A stretch of 64,000 nucleotides of DNA from Nocardiopsis dassonvillei_B (lineage in GTDB: Bacteria; Actinomycetota; Actinomycetes; Streptosporangiales; Streptosporangiaceae). The stretch lies in assembly GCF_964273065.1 (NCBI RefSeq), contig NZ_OZ186815.1, forward strand, positions 1,364,001 through 1,428,000, read 5' to 3'. This document shows, piece by piece, positions 33,156-41,198 of the stretch. The notes under the pieces are model-generated. The model was given only the letters and a program-made list of their open reading frames with translations. It searched no databases and was not told the DNA's origin. Both the position numbers and the translations under genes were made by a program. The stretch's first letter is position 1; each line of letters begins with the position of its first letter.

Positions 33156-34643
33156 TCAGACGTACAGCCTCCCGTGCGGCTGGGCCGGGTGGGCCAGGGT
33201 CTCGGCGTAGGCGGCGGCCAGCCGGTCCACAGCGTCGGAGAGCACCTCCGGCGGCCGGGTGTAGGACAGCCGCAGGTACCGCTCCAGGGTCCCGTCCGAC
33301 CCGAACACCGGCCCCGCCGCCGGGTGGACGCCGTGCCGGACCGCCGCCGCCGACAGCGCGCTCGCCACCGGCTGCGGCAGCGCCGCCCACAGCACCAGGC
33401 CGCCACCGGGCACGTTGGGCCGCCAGTCGGGCAGCCGGTCGCGCAGCGCCGCCAGCAGGGCGTCCCGGTTGCGGCGCAGCCACCGGCTGCGCTCGGCCCG
33501 GATGCGCATCACGTCGGCGAGCAGGTGGGTGGTGGTGAGCTGGTCCAGCACCGCCCCGGCCAGGTCGAAGCGCTGGCGCACCGCCATCAGCCGGGCCACC
33601 ATCGGCGGGGTGGTGCGCACCCAGCCCACCCGCAGCCCGCCCCACAGCAGCTTGCCCACCGAACCGACCGTGATGACCCGGCCGTCGGTGTCGTGGGCGG
33701 CCACCGGCGCGGGCAGGTCGCCGGAGTCGATGGCCAGCTCGGCCACCGACTCGTCGACCACCAGGTGGGCCCCGGCCCGGCGCGCCTCGCGCACCAGAAC
33801 CCGCCGCTCGTCGTCGTCCATGAGGGCGCCGGTGGGATTGTGGAAGTCGGGGATGAGGTAGGCCAGCGACGGCCGCCACTGGCGGAAGGCGTCCACCAGG
33901 TACTCCATGTCCCACCCCTGCGGGGTCACGCCGACCGTGCGCACCCGCGCCCCGCTGCGGCGTACGGCGTCCAGGGCGTGCGGGTAGGTGGGTGACTCCA
34001 CCAGGACCTCGTCGCCGGGCTGGACCAGCAGGTCCAGGAGCAGGGACACGCCCTGCTGGGCGCCGTTGGTGACGAAGATCTGCTCGGGGGTGGTGGGCAG
34101 TCCGCGTTCGACGTAGCGGCGGGCGATGGCGTGGCGCAGCTCGGGCAGGCCGTGGGGGTAGTAGCCGAGCCCGCCCACGTGCGCGGCCAGCTGCTCGGCG
34201 GCCCGGAAGGCGGCGTCGCGCAGCCCCTCCACCGCCGGGGGCCCGGCCACGCCCAGGTCGATGTGTTCGGCGGACCCGGAAAGGAACGGTGAGGGGGAGG
34301 GCTCCCCGGCCCCGGCGTCGGGGAGCACGGTCCAGCTGCCCGCGCCCTGGCGGCTGTCCAGGAACCGGTTGTCGCGCAGCCAGGCGTAGGCGGCCGTGAC
34401 GGTGTTCCGGCTGACGCCCAGGGCCGTGGCCAGGTCGCGTTCGGCGGGCAGGCGGGTGTTGGTCGGCACCCGGCCGTCCAGCACCAGGCCGCTGACGGCG
34501 CGGCCGATGGACAGGTAGTAGGGGCGTTCCACCGGGGCCTCGCCGATGAGGCGGGCCAGCAGCCGTCCGTTGATCCGGCGGGTGCCGCCCCCCGCCGTGG
34601 AGCGCTCCGCGGTGCGGACCGCGCCGCCCTGTCGTGTCGCCAT
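33156..34643 (-). CDS. MocR/PdxR-type regulator (GntR HTH fused to aminotransferase fold)
   Basis: 495 residues. A GntR winged HTH (about residues 40-110: GRVPTNTRLPAERDLATALGVSRNTVTAAYAWLRD) is joined to a fold-type-I aminotransferase domain with NGAQQGVSLLLDLL, HNPTG and the PLP lysine in TVGSVGKLLWGG. Such proteins sense PLP or amino compounds. The ATG at 34643 has GGGGAG upstream. It is divergent from a YczE-family membrane protein, as the ycxD-yczE pair is in Bacillus, and three TGGCAC boxes lie between them. Confidence 0.93.
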   Translation of the reverse strand: MATRQGGAVRTAERSTAGGGTRRINGRLLARLIGEAPVERPYYLSIGRAVSGLVLDGRVPTNTRLPAERDLATALGVSRNTVTAAYAWLRDNRFLDSRQGAGSWTVLPDAGAGEPSPSPFLSGSAEHIDLGVAGPPAVEGLRDAAFRAAEQLAAHVGGLGYYPHGLPELRHAIARRYVERGLPTTPEQIFVTNGAQQGVSLLLDLLVQPGDEVLVESPTYPHALDAVRRSGARVRTVGVTPQGWDMEYLVDAFRQWRPSLAYLIPDFHNPTGALMDDDERRVLVREARRAGAHLVVDESVAELAIDSGDLPAPVAAHDTDGRVITVGSVGKLLWGGLRVGWVRTTPPMVARLMAVRQRFDLAGAVLDQLTTTHLLADVMRIRAERSRWLRRNRDALLAALRDRLPDWRPNVPGGGLVLWAALPQPVASALSAAAVRHGVHPAAGPVFGSDGTLERYLRLSYTRPPEVLSDAVDRLAAAYAETLAHPAQPHGRLYV

Positions 34644-34693
34644 ACCGCCGCTCCCCTCGGACCCGCGCACCCTCGCGGGGCCACTTCTTGGAA

Positions 34694-34743
34694 TTGGCAC
34701 TTTGAGTACGGTGCCACATGGGCCAGGATACCGAGGTGGCACC
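34694..34743. promoter_or_regulatory. Three TGGCAC boxes, probable MocR operator
   Basis: TGGCAC at 34695-34700, its inverse GTGCCA at 34711-34716 and GTGGCACC at 34736-34743. GGTGCCAC (34710-34717) with GTGGCACC (34736-34743) is a perfect 8-bp inverted repeat with an 18-base spacer. A mix of inverted and direct boxes is typical of MocR regulators. Confidence 0.7.
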
Positions 34744-34832
34744 ACTGCACTACGGGGGATGGCGGTGTCGCCCGGGCGACGTCCCCGTCGTCCGATCCGA
34801 TGATCCCCCCTTTCCTCTGAAAGGACGGGTCC

Positions 34833-35852
34833 ATGGACGAACGGCGCGACCCCCGCCCCGACGAGTTCGGCCCCGGTCAGGCCGCAGAAGCCACTGGTGC
34901 CACAGACACCGCAGAAGCCACCGTCATCCCAGGAGCCACCGGTACCACAGGAGCCATCGGCACCCCGGGCACCGCGGATGACCCGGGCACCGCAGGCGGA
35001 CCGGGCACCGTGAGCAGCCCAGGCACCGCAGGTGAATCAGACACCACAGGCGGCCCAGACACCGCAGGCGACCCCGACGCCCCGGCCCCCACGGCCCCCG
35101 CGGACGCCCCAGAGCCCCTGAACCTCCCGCACCCCACCGCCTCCGCCGACAGGCCCCCGGCCCCGGCCTCCAACCCCCGCGCCTCCCTCCTCAGCCGGGT
35201 GATGATCACCCCGGCCCTGCCCCGCCCCCGGCTGCGCCGCCTGGTGCGGCTCTACATCGGCCTGGCCCTGTACGGGCTCAGCATCGCCCTGCTCATCGAG
35301 TCCGACCTGGGCGCCATGCCCTGGGCCGTGCTCGACCAGGGACTGGCCCTGCGCACGGGGCTGTCCATCGGCACCTGGACCATCATCATCGGGGCGCTGC
35401 TGATGCTGCTGTGGATCCCGCTGCGGCAGAAGCCCGGGATCGGCACCCTGAGCAACGTGGTCATGGTCGGCGCGACCGCGGACCTCTTCCTCTGGCTGCT
35501 GCCCGGCACGGGGGTGCTGTGGATCCGCGTCGCCGAACTGGCGCTGGGCATCCTGGTGTGCGCGCTGGCCACCGGCTACTACATCGGCGCCGCGCTGGGG
35601 CCGGGTCCGCGCGACGGGATCATGACCGGCCTGGCGGCCCGGGGGCTGTCGGTGCGCACGGCCCGCACCGTGATCGAGGTGACCGTGGTCATCACCGGAT
35701 TCCTGCTGGGCGGCACTGTCGGTGTGGGGACACTGGTGTTCGCGGTGGCGATCGGACCGCTCAGCCAGATCTTCCTCCCCCTGTTCCGGATGTCCGAGAA
35801 CCACCCGGAAACACCGATCCGATCTGGGAGTCGGTGCCCCCGATTCAATTAG
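34833..35852 (+). CDS. YczE/YitT family membrane protein with collagen-like N-terminus
   Basis: 339 residues. About residues 20-80 are a low-complexity run rich in Gly-Thr, Pro-Gly and Thr-Ala units (GATGTTGAIGTPGTA), then a Pro-rich stretch, then 5-6 membrane helices starting near residue 130 (RLYIGLALYGLSIALLI). The GxxPWAVLDQGL and GPGPRDGIMTGL motifs are those of YczE. The start ATG has AAAGGA upstream. The long repetitive extension is unusual for this family. It is probably controlled by the divergent MocR regulator; its transport substrate is unknown. Confidence 0.8.
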   Translation: MDERRDPRPDEFGPGQAAEATGATDTAEATVIPGATGTTGAIGTPGTADDPGTAGGPGTVSSPGTAGESDTTGGPDTAGDPDAPAPTAPADAPEPLNLPHPTASADRPPAPASNPRASLLSRVMITPALPRPRLRRLVRLYIGLALYGLSIALLIESDLGAMPWAVLDQGLALRTGLSIGTWTIIIGALLMLLWIPLRQKPGIGTLSNVVMVGATADLFLWLLPGTGVLWIRVAELALGILVCALATGYYIGAALGPGPRDGIMTGLAARGLSVRTARTVIEVTVVITGFLLGGTVGVGTLVFAVAIGPLSQIFLPLFRMSENHPETPIRSGSRCPRFN

Positions 35853-36278
35853 TTGATCACCACGACATAACTTCTGCCCTGACAAACTCCCCCAATTGCA
35901 GACATACCACTCTGCACTCTCCGATGCACGTGCAATTGCGGGTGGCGCGCCCCCCCGGCGAAGGGGGAAGATGGGGAACCGCGGTGAACGGAAGGACCGT
36001 TTCGGACCGGCTCTCCCGAGCCGACCTTTGTGGCCGCCCCTACCTGGGCACATACCCGGGTACAGGGGCAGGCGGCAGCTGGTCGCGAGGGGAGGGGCCG
36101 TGACCCGAACGGCGCCCCTGCCCGCGGTGGGCACCGCCCCGCCGGAACGGGCCGGGAGAAGCACCCCGACGGGGCGTGCACACGGGCGTGCGCGCAGCGG
36201 GCCGCCATGGGGCACCGCACCACCCCCCGTCCGGAGGCGAGAGTGCCCGCGCCGACCGCTAGAACTCGTGACGACGTG
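35853..36278. promoter_or_regulatory. Leader region of the GH15 gene
   Basis: 426 bases. The left 100 bases are AT-rich with an 8-bp inverted repeat CAATTGCA (35893-35900) and TGCAATTG (35931-35938), and CTGACA-16-GACATA as a possible promoter. TAGAAC at 36260-36265 is a second -10-like box next to the gene. Confidence 0.4.
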
Positions 36279-38084
36279 ATGGGGGTGAGCCGCGTGCCCG
36301 GCTGGATTGAAGACTACGCAATGATCGGCGACATGCAGACAGCCGCGCTGGTCGGACGCGACGGTTCCATCGACTGGGCGTGCCTGCCCGACTTCGACTC
36401 CTCCGCCTGCTTCGCCGCGCTGCTGGGCGACGAGCAGAACGGCAACTGGATCCTGCGCCCCGCCGACGGCGACCCCCGGGCCACCCGGCGGCGCTACCGG
36501 GGCGACACCCTCATCCTGGAGTCGGAGTGGGACACCGCCACCGGGTCGGTGCGGGTCATCGACTTCATGCCGCCCCGCGGCGGCGCGCCGCACATCGTGC
36601 GCATCGTGGAGGGGATCAGCGGCACCGTCACCATGAGCACCGTCCTGCGCCTGCGGTTCGACTACGGCCACGTGGTCCCGTGGATGCACCGGGCCGGGAC
36701 CGAACTGGTGGCGATAGCCGGGCCCGACGCGGTCTGGCTCAGCACCCCCGTCAGCCTCCAGGGCCACAACTTCACCCACGACGCGACCTTCAACGTCAGC
36801 GCCGGGCAGCGGGTCCCCTTCGTCATGACCTGGCACCCCTCCCAGGTGGAGGAGTCCGACCACCTCGACGCCGAGAAGGCGCTGTCGCGCACCGAGCGGT
36901 TCTGGGGGAAGTGGGTGGACCAGTGCACCTACGAGGGCCCCTACCGCGAGGCGGTCATCCGCTCGCTCATCGTGCTCAAGGCCCTCACCTACCGGCCCAC
37001 CGGCGGGATCGTCGCCGCGCCCACCACCTCCCTGCCCGAGGAGATCGGCGGCGTCCGCAACTGGGACTACCGGTACTGCTGGCTGCGGGACGCCACCATC
37101 ACCCTGGAGGCGCTCATCCGCTCCGGGTACAAGGACGAGGCCCTGGCCTGGCGCGAGTGGCTGGTGCGGGCGGTCGCGGGCGAACCCCAGCTCATGCAGA
37201 TCATGTACGGCATCCGGGGCGAGCGGCGGCTCACCGAGTGGGAGGCCGACTGGCTGCCCGGGTACGAGGCGTCGCGGCCGGTGCGCATCGGCAACGCCGC
37301 CGTCGGCCAGTACCAGCTGGACGTGTACGGCGAGGTCATGGACGTGCTGCACCTGGCGCGGCGCACCGGCATCCGGGGCGGCGACTACCTGTGGGGGTTG
37401 CAGCGGTCCCTGGTCAACTACCTGGAGTGGTGCTGGGACGAACCCGACGAGGGCCTGTGGGAGGTGCGCGGGCCGCGCCAGCACTTCGTGCACTCCAAGG
37501 TGATGGCGTGGGTGGCGGCCGACCGGGCGGTGCGCAGCATCGAGGAGTTCGGCAAGGAGGGCCCCATCGAGCGGTGGAAGGCCCTGCGCGACACCATCCA
37601 CGCCGAGGTGTGCGAGTACGGGTACGACCCGCAGCGCAACACGTTCACGCAGTACTACGGCAGCAAGGAGCTGGACGCGGCGCTGCTGCTCATCCCCGAG
37701 GTGGGGTTCCTGCCCTATGACGACCCGCGGGTGATCGGGACCATCGAGGCGGTGCGCAAGGACCTGATGGTGGAGGGGTTCGTGCTGCGGTACCGCACGG
37801 ACCTGGAGAACTCCGCCGACCAGCTGCCGGGCGACGAGGGTGCGTTCCTGGCGTGCAGCTTCTGGATGGCGAACGCGCTGCTGTCCATCGGGCGCCAGGA
37901 GGAGGCCCGGGAGCTGTTCGAGCGGCTGCTGGCGCTGCGCAACGACGTGGGGCTGCTGGCCGAGGAGTGGGACCCGCGGCTGGGGCGGCAGGTGGGGAAC
38001 TTCCCGCAGGCGTTCAGTCACGTGCCGCTGGTGACGACGGCGCTGAACCTGGCCGACCGCCAGGGCGGCTGGCGCGCCGAGTAG
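36279..38084 (+). CDS. Glycoside hydrolase family 15 protein (glucoamylase/trehalase-like)
   Basis: 601 residues, the length of actinobacterial GH15 trehalases. N-terminal beta domain opens IEDYAMIGDMQTAALVGRDGSIDWACLPDFDS; the catalytic (alpha/alpha)6 barrel has NWDYRYCWLRDATITLEAL and, near the end, LAEEWDPRLGRQVGNFPQAFSH, where the two catalytic glutamates are expected. It is cytoplasmic and likely hydrolyses trehalose or maltooligosaccharides. Start choice: ATG 36279, with GTG 36294 after GGGGGTGAG an equally good alternative close to where homologues begin. A hairpin ends the gene. Confidence 0.9.
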   Translation: MGVSRVPGWIEDYAMIGDMQTAALVGRDGSIDWACLPDFDSSACFAALLGDEQNGNWILRPADGDPRATRRRYRGDTLILESEWDTATGSVRVIDFMPPRGGAPHIVRIVEGISGTVTMSTVLRLRFDYGHVVPWMHRAGTELVAIAGPDAVWLSTPVSLQGHNFTHDATFNVSAGQRVPFVMTWHPSQVEESDHLDAEKALSRTERFWGKWVDQCTYEGPYREAVIRSLIVLKALTYRPTGGIVAAPTTSLPEEIGGVRNWDYRYCWLRDATITLEALIRSGYKDEALAWREWLVRAVAGEPQLMQIMYGIRGERRLTEWEADWLPGYEASRPVRIGNAAVGQYQLDVYGEVMDVLHLARRTGIRGGDYLWGLQRSLVNYLEWCWDEPDEGLWEVRGPRQHFVHSKVMAWVAADRAVRSIEEFGKEGPIERWKALRDTIHAEVCEYGYDPQRNTFTQYYGSKELDAALLLIPEVGFLPYDDPRVIGTIEAVRKDLMVEGFVLRYRTDLENSADQLPGDEGAFLACSFWMANALLSIGRQEEARELFERLLALRNDVGLLAEEWDPRLGRQVGNFPQAFSHVPLVTTALNLADRQGGWRAE

Positions 38085-38095
38085 GAGTGCGCGGA

Positions 38096-38133
38096 GGTGC
38101 CCCGCGGCCGGCCGGTGCCGGGGGCGGGGCACC
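38096..38133 (+). terminator. GH15 terminator
   Basis: GGTGCCCCGC (38096-38105) pairs perfectly with GCGGGGCACC (38124-38133), 11 bases past the stop. Confidence 0.7.
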
Positions 38134-38314
38134 GGTGCGCGGGGACGGGTGGGCCGCACCTCAGCGGTCCGGTCCCCCGCCCCCGGCCTCCCGGCCGACC
38201 CGCAGGGGGCACGGGTCGGCCACCGAGAGCTCCGGCGGCCGCCGGGCCCCGCGGTCGCGGCGCGGAGGCGCCCGCCCGCCGACGGCACCGGGCCCACCGG
38301 TCCGGCGGCTCCCG

Positions 38315-41020
38315 TCAGGCGGTGAGGGTGGGGTCGGCCCAGACGGGGAGGACTCCGTCGTCGTCGCTCTCCACCTGGATGCGCAGGCGCAGGACGTCGC
38401 GCACGTCGACCTCGATGTCCAGGGTCTCGCCCAGCCGGAGGGTCTCGGTGACCTCGGGCTCGCCGTCCAGGAGGACGGTGAAGGTGGTGGTGGCCGAGGC
38501 GCTGGAGGTGTCGTCGACGCCGATGGTGGCGGTGAAGGCGGACCACTTGCGGCCGAGGTTGTACTCGGCCCAGCCGGTGCAGGGGTTGTAGCCGTCACCG
38601 CAGCCGGTGGAGACGAGCGCCCGGGTGTGGGCCTCGCCGTTCAGCTCGGCCCGGCCGGTGTCGGGGAGCCAGTACTGCGCGTGGTTGTCGACGATGGCCA
38701 GCTGCGTGAGCAGGGTGGTGTCCCCGGGTGCGGGGGCGCCGGGGTCGCCGGAGCCGGTGTCGGGCGCGGAGGCGTCGCCCTTGGGGGACTCGCCGGGGGC
38801 GGCGGCCATCGGCGGGGCCTCCTCCTCGGCCTCGGCGGCGGGCGGCTCGTCGGAGGCGTCGGCGGCGACCTGTCGGGGGCCGTCCGACAGGAAGGGCAGG
38901 CCGCGGTCCATCACCACGTAGGTGAGGGCGGAGCCGCCGATCATGCAGAGGACGGCGAAGGCGGCCAGCCCGACGAACAGGGGCTTGCGCGATTTCCTCC
39001 TCTCGGCGGGCGGCTCGGGGGCGGGCGGGTGCCCGTAGGCGGGGAAGGCGCCGGTGGACCCGGGGGGAGGCGGCGGCCCCCAGGCGGGCCGGGACTGCAC
39101 GGGCGGCGGACCGTAGGCGGGGCCGGAGTGCGCCGGGCCGGAGCGCAGGGGTGCGGATCCGGGCCGCGGCATCGGCGGGCGCGCCATGCCGCCGGGCGGC
39201 GTGGGTCCGACGGGGCGGCGGGGCTGAGGGGCGGAGGGGGCGGGCGGGGTGCCCGGCTGGGCGGGAGCCGGGTCGGGGCGCTGCTGGGCGGGGCGCCCGC
39301 GCATTCCGCCGACCGGGCGGTGCGGCATGTCCTCGACCCCGGGGCCGTCCCCGGGAAGGACGGCGGTGGCCTCCGTGTCGGAGGGTTCCCGCCCGCCCGC
39401 CGAAGGCGTCCCGGCCGCAGGTGTCCCGGCCCCCGGGTCCGGGGGCAGGACGGCGGTCGCGCCGGGGTCCCGGGCGCCGTCCGCAGCCGCCGAAGAGTTC
39501 TGCGGTGCGTCGGAGTCGGCGTTCCCCTCCGGGGAACCCGGTGCCGCCGCGCCGCCGGAGGCGGCCGTGCCATGAGAGGCGGGGGCGGCGCCCGGGGCGC
39601 CGAAGGACACCGCGCCAGAGGAGTCGGGAGAGGAGTCACCCGAGGCCTGCGGGTCACCGGGAACAGGTGCGCCGGCACCGGACGGCGGCGGCAGGACGAC
39701 CGTCGCGTCCGTGTCCCCACCGGCGGCGGTGCCCGGGACGGATGCTCCGTCCGGACCACCAGCGGCACCGGCGGACACCGCACCCGGCACACCGGAAGCA
39801 CCATCACCCGGGACCGGCGCGCCGGCACCGGACGGCGGCGACAGGACGACCGTCGCGTCCGTGCCACCGGCCTCGGCGGACGGGGCGGACCCGTCGCCGG
39901 TACCGCCGGAGGCGGGTGCGCGGTCCGGGACGGGGAGGCTCTCCGGCGGAGGGCCCGCGACGGCCGGGCCCTGCGGGAGGACCGAGGAGCCGGACCCGGT
40001 GGTGGCGCCGGTGTCCTGCTCGGGAACGGGGTCGGCGGACGGTGCGGCGCCGGTGAACAGGGACGCCGCGAACACGGCGGAGGTGCCCGGGTCCCCCGCG
40101 GCCACGGCCGGCTCCCCTCCCGGCCCCGTCCACGGCACGGACGTGGCCAGCGTGCGCAGCGCCCGCACCCACTCCGAGGCCTCCGGCCGCTCGGACGGCT
40201 CGGCCGAGAACATCGACGCCACCAGGGCACGGGTGCGCTCCTCGGCCCCGGCGAGCAGCGGCAGCGCCGTGAAGCGCTCGCGCAGCTGCTCCGGGGCGGT
40301 CGGCGGGTCCTCCCCCGTCAGGGCGTAGAACGCGACCGCGCCGAACGCGTAGCGGTCCGTGGCGGGGCTGTACTCCCCGCTGAAGATCTCCGGCGCCGCG
40401 TACCCCGGCGTGAACCACGGCCGCGCCGTCATGTGCCGCGCCGCGATCCGGCTCAGCCCGAAGTCCACCAGGGTCGCCTGGCCGTCCGCGTCGATCATGA
40501 CGTTGCCCGGTGACAGGTCGCCGTGCACCACCGGCCGTCTGGACGGCGTGGCCCGCCCCGCGTGCAGCATGTCCAGCACCTGGGCGACCTGCTCCAGGTA
40601 CCGCAGCACCTCCCGCTGCCCGCGCACCCCCTCCCGGGCGTGCTCGGCCCGCCAGTCGCGCAGGTCCAGCCCGTCGATGTGGTTCATCACCAGGTACAGG
40701 CAGCGGTCGGACCGCTCCCCCGCGTGCCCCTGCGGGTGCTCCGGCGCGCCCTCGAAGTGTTCGCGGACCCCCACGACCCCGAGCCGGTTGATGAAGCGCA
40801 GCAGCTCGGCCTGTTCGGCCCAGCGGGCGCTCAGCTCGGAGAACTGCGCGGAGTCGGCGGTGATGTCGGCGTTCAGCGCCTTGACCACGACCGGTTCCGT
40901 CTGCCCCGCCAGGGTCACCTCCGCCAGGTAGAGGGTCGCCTCACCGCCGCGCCCCACGGAGCGGACCAGGCGGTACTTGTCCGGCTGGGAGTCCGGACCG
41001 ACGTAGAGACTCAGGCTCAC
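38315..41020 (-). CDS. Transmembrane Ser/Thr protein kinase with extracellular NPCBM domain
   Basis: About 901 residues. Kinase domain (about 17-285): GRGGEATLYLAEV glycine loop, VVVKAL lysine, HGDLSPGN catalytic loop (HGD in place of HRD), DFGLS. A 390-residue Pro/Gly/Ala-rich linker carries four copies of a T-D/E/G-A-T-x-V-L motif, then one membrane helix (about 677-702) and a C-terminal NPCBM-like sugar-binding domain (NHAQYWLP, ALVSTGCGDG, WSAFTATIGVDD). It probably senses cell-wall sugars outside and signals inside. GTG at 41020 is adopted, GTG 41041 is possible; neither has a strong ribosome site. Confidence 0.85.
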   Translation of the reverse strand: MSLSLYVGPDSQPDKYRLVRSVGRGGEATLYLAEVTLAGQTEPVVVKALNADITADSAQFSELSARWAEQAELLRFINRLGVVGVREHFEGAPEHPQGHAGERSDRCLYLVMNHIDGLDLRDWRAEHAREGVRGQREVLRYLEQVAQVLDMLHAGRATPSRRPVVHGDLSPGNVMIDADGQATLVDFGLSRIAARHMTARPWFTPGYAAPEIFSGEYSPATDRYAFGAVAFYALTGEDPPTAPEQLRERFTALPLLAGAEERTRALVASMFSAEPSERPEASEWVRALRTLATSVPWTGPGGEPAVAAGDPGTSAVFAASLFTGAAPSADPVPEQDTGATTGSGSSVLPQGPAVAGPPPESLPVPDRAPASGGTGDGSAPSAEAGGTDATVVLSPPSGAGAPVPGDGASGVPGAVSAGAAGGPDGASVPGTAAGGDTDATVVLPPPSGAGAPVPGDPQASGDSSPDSSGAVSFGAPGAAPASHGTAASGGAAAPGSPEGNADSDAPQNSSAAADGARDPGATAVLPPDPGAGTPAAGTPSAGGREPSDTEATAVLPGDGPGVEDMPHRPVGGMRGRPAQQRPDPAPAQPGTPPAPSAPQPRRPVGPTPPGGMARPPMPRPGSAPLRSGPAHSGPAYGPPPVQSRPAWGPPPPPGSTGAFPAYGHPPAPEPPAERRKSRKPLFVGLAAFAVLCMIGGSALTYVVMDRGLPFLSDGPRQVAADASDEPPAAEAEEEAPPMAAAPGESPKGDASAPDTGSGDPGAPAPGDTTLLTQLAIVDNHAQYWLPDTGRAELNGEAHTRALVSTGCGDGYNPCTGWAEYNLGRKWSAFTATIGVDDTSSASATTTFTVLLDGEPEVTETLRLGETLDIEVDVRDVLRLRIQVESDDDGVLPVWADPTLTA

Positions 41021-41198
41021 GGCTGTGGTACTCGATTCCACATGGGGGCTGCGACACCGCCCGCGACGGCGGGGGTTCGGCCCGCGGGCACAGGGGACCA
41101 CATTAACGCGGACAACTGTACTCTTACGCCCTGTACGGCCCCTATGGCCGTGAACGGCCGTGGGAGCGGCGAGCGGACCGGGACGGTGAGGGACGGGC
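41021..41198. promoter_or_regulatory. Divergent kinase promoter region
   Basis: 178 bases between two divergent kinase genes. An AT-richer patch (41100-41130) with two TGTAC copies (41116 and 41133) and a direct repeat GGCCGTG-N2-CGGCCGTG near 41155 are the visible features. Confidence 0.4.

Noticed and set aside
34833..35852. CRISPR-like array within the repetitive YczE N-terminus
   Set aside because: The repeats are short, degenerate and in frame with a coding region; there are no unique spacers.
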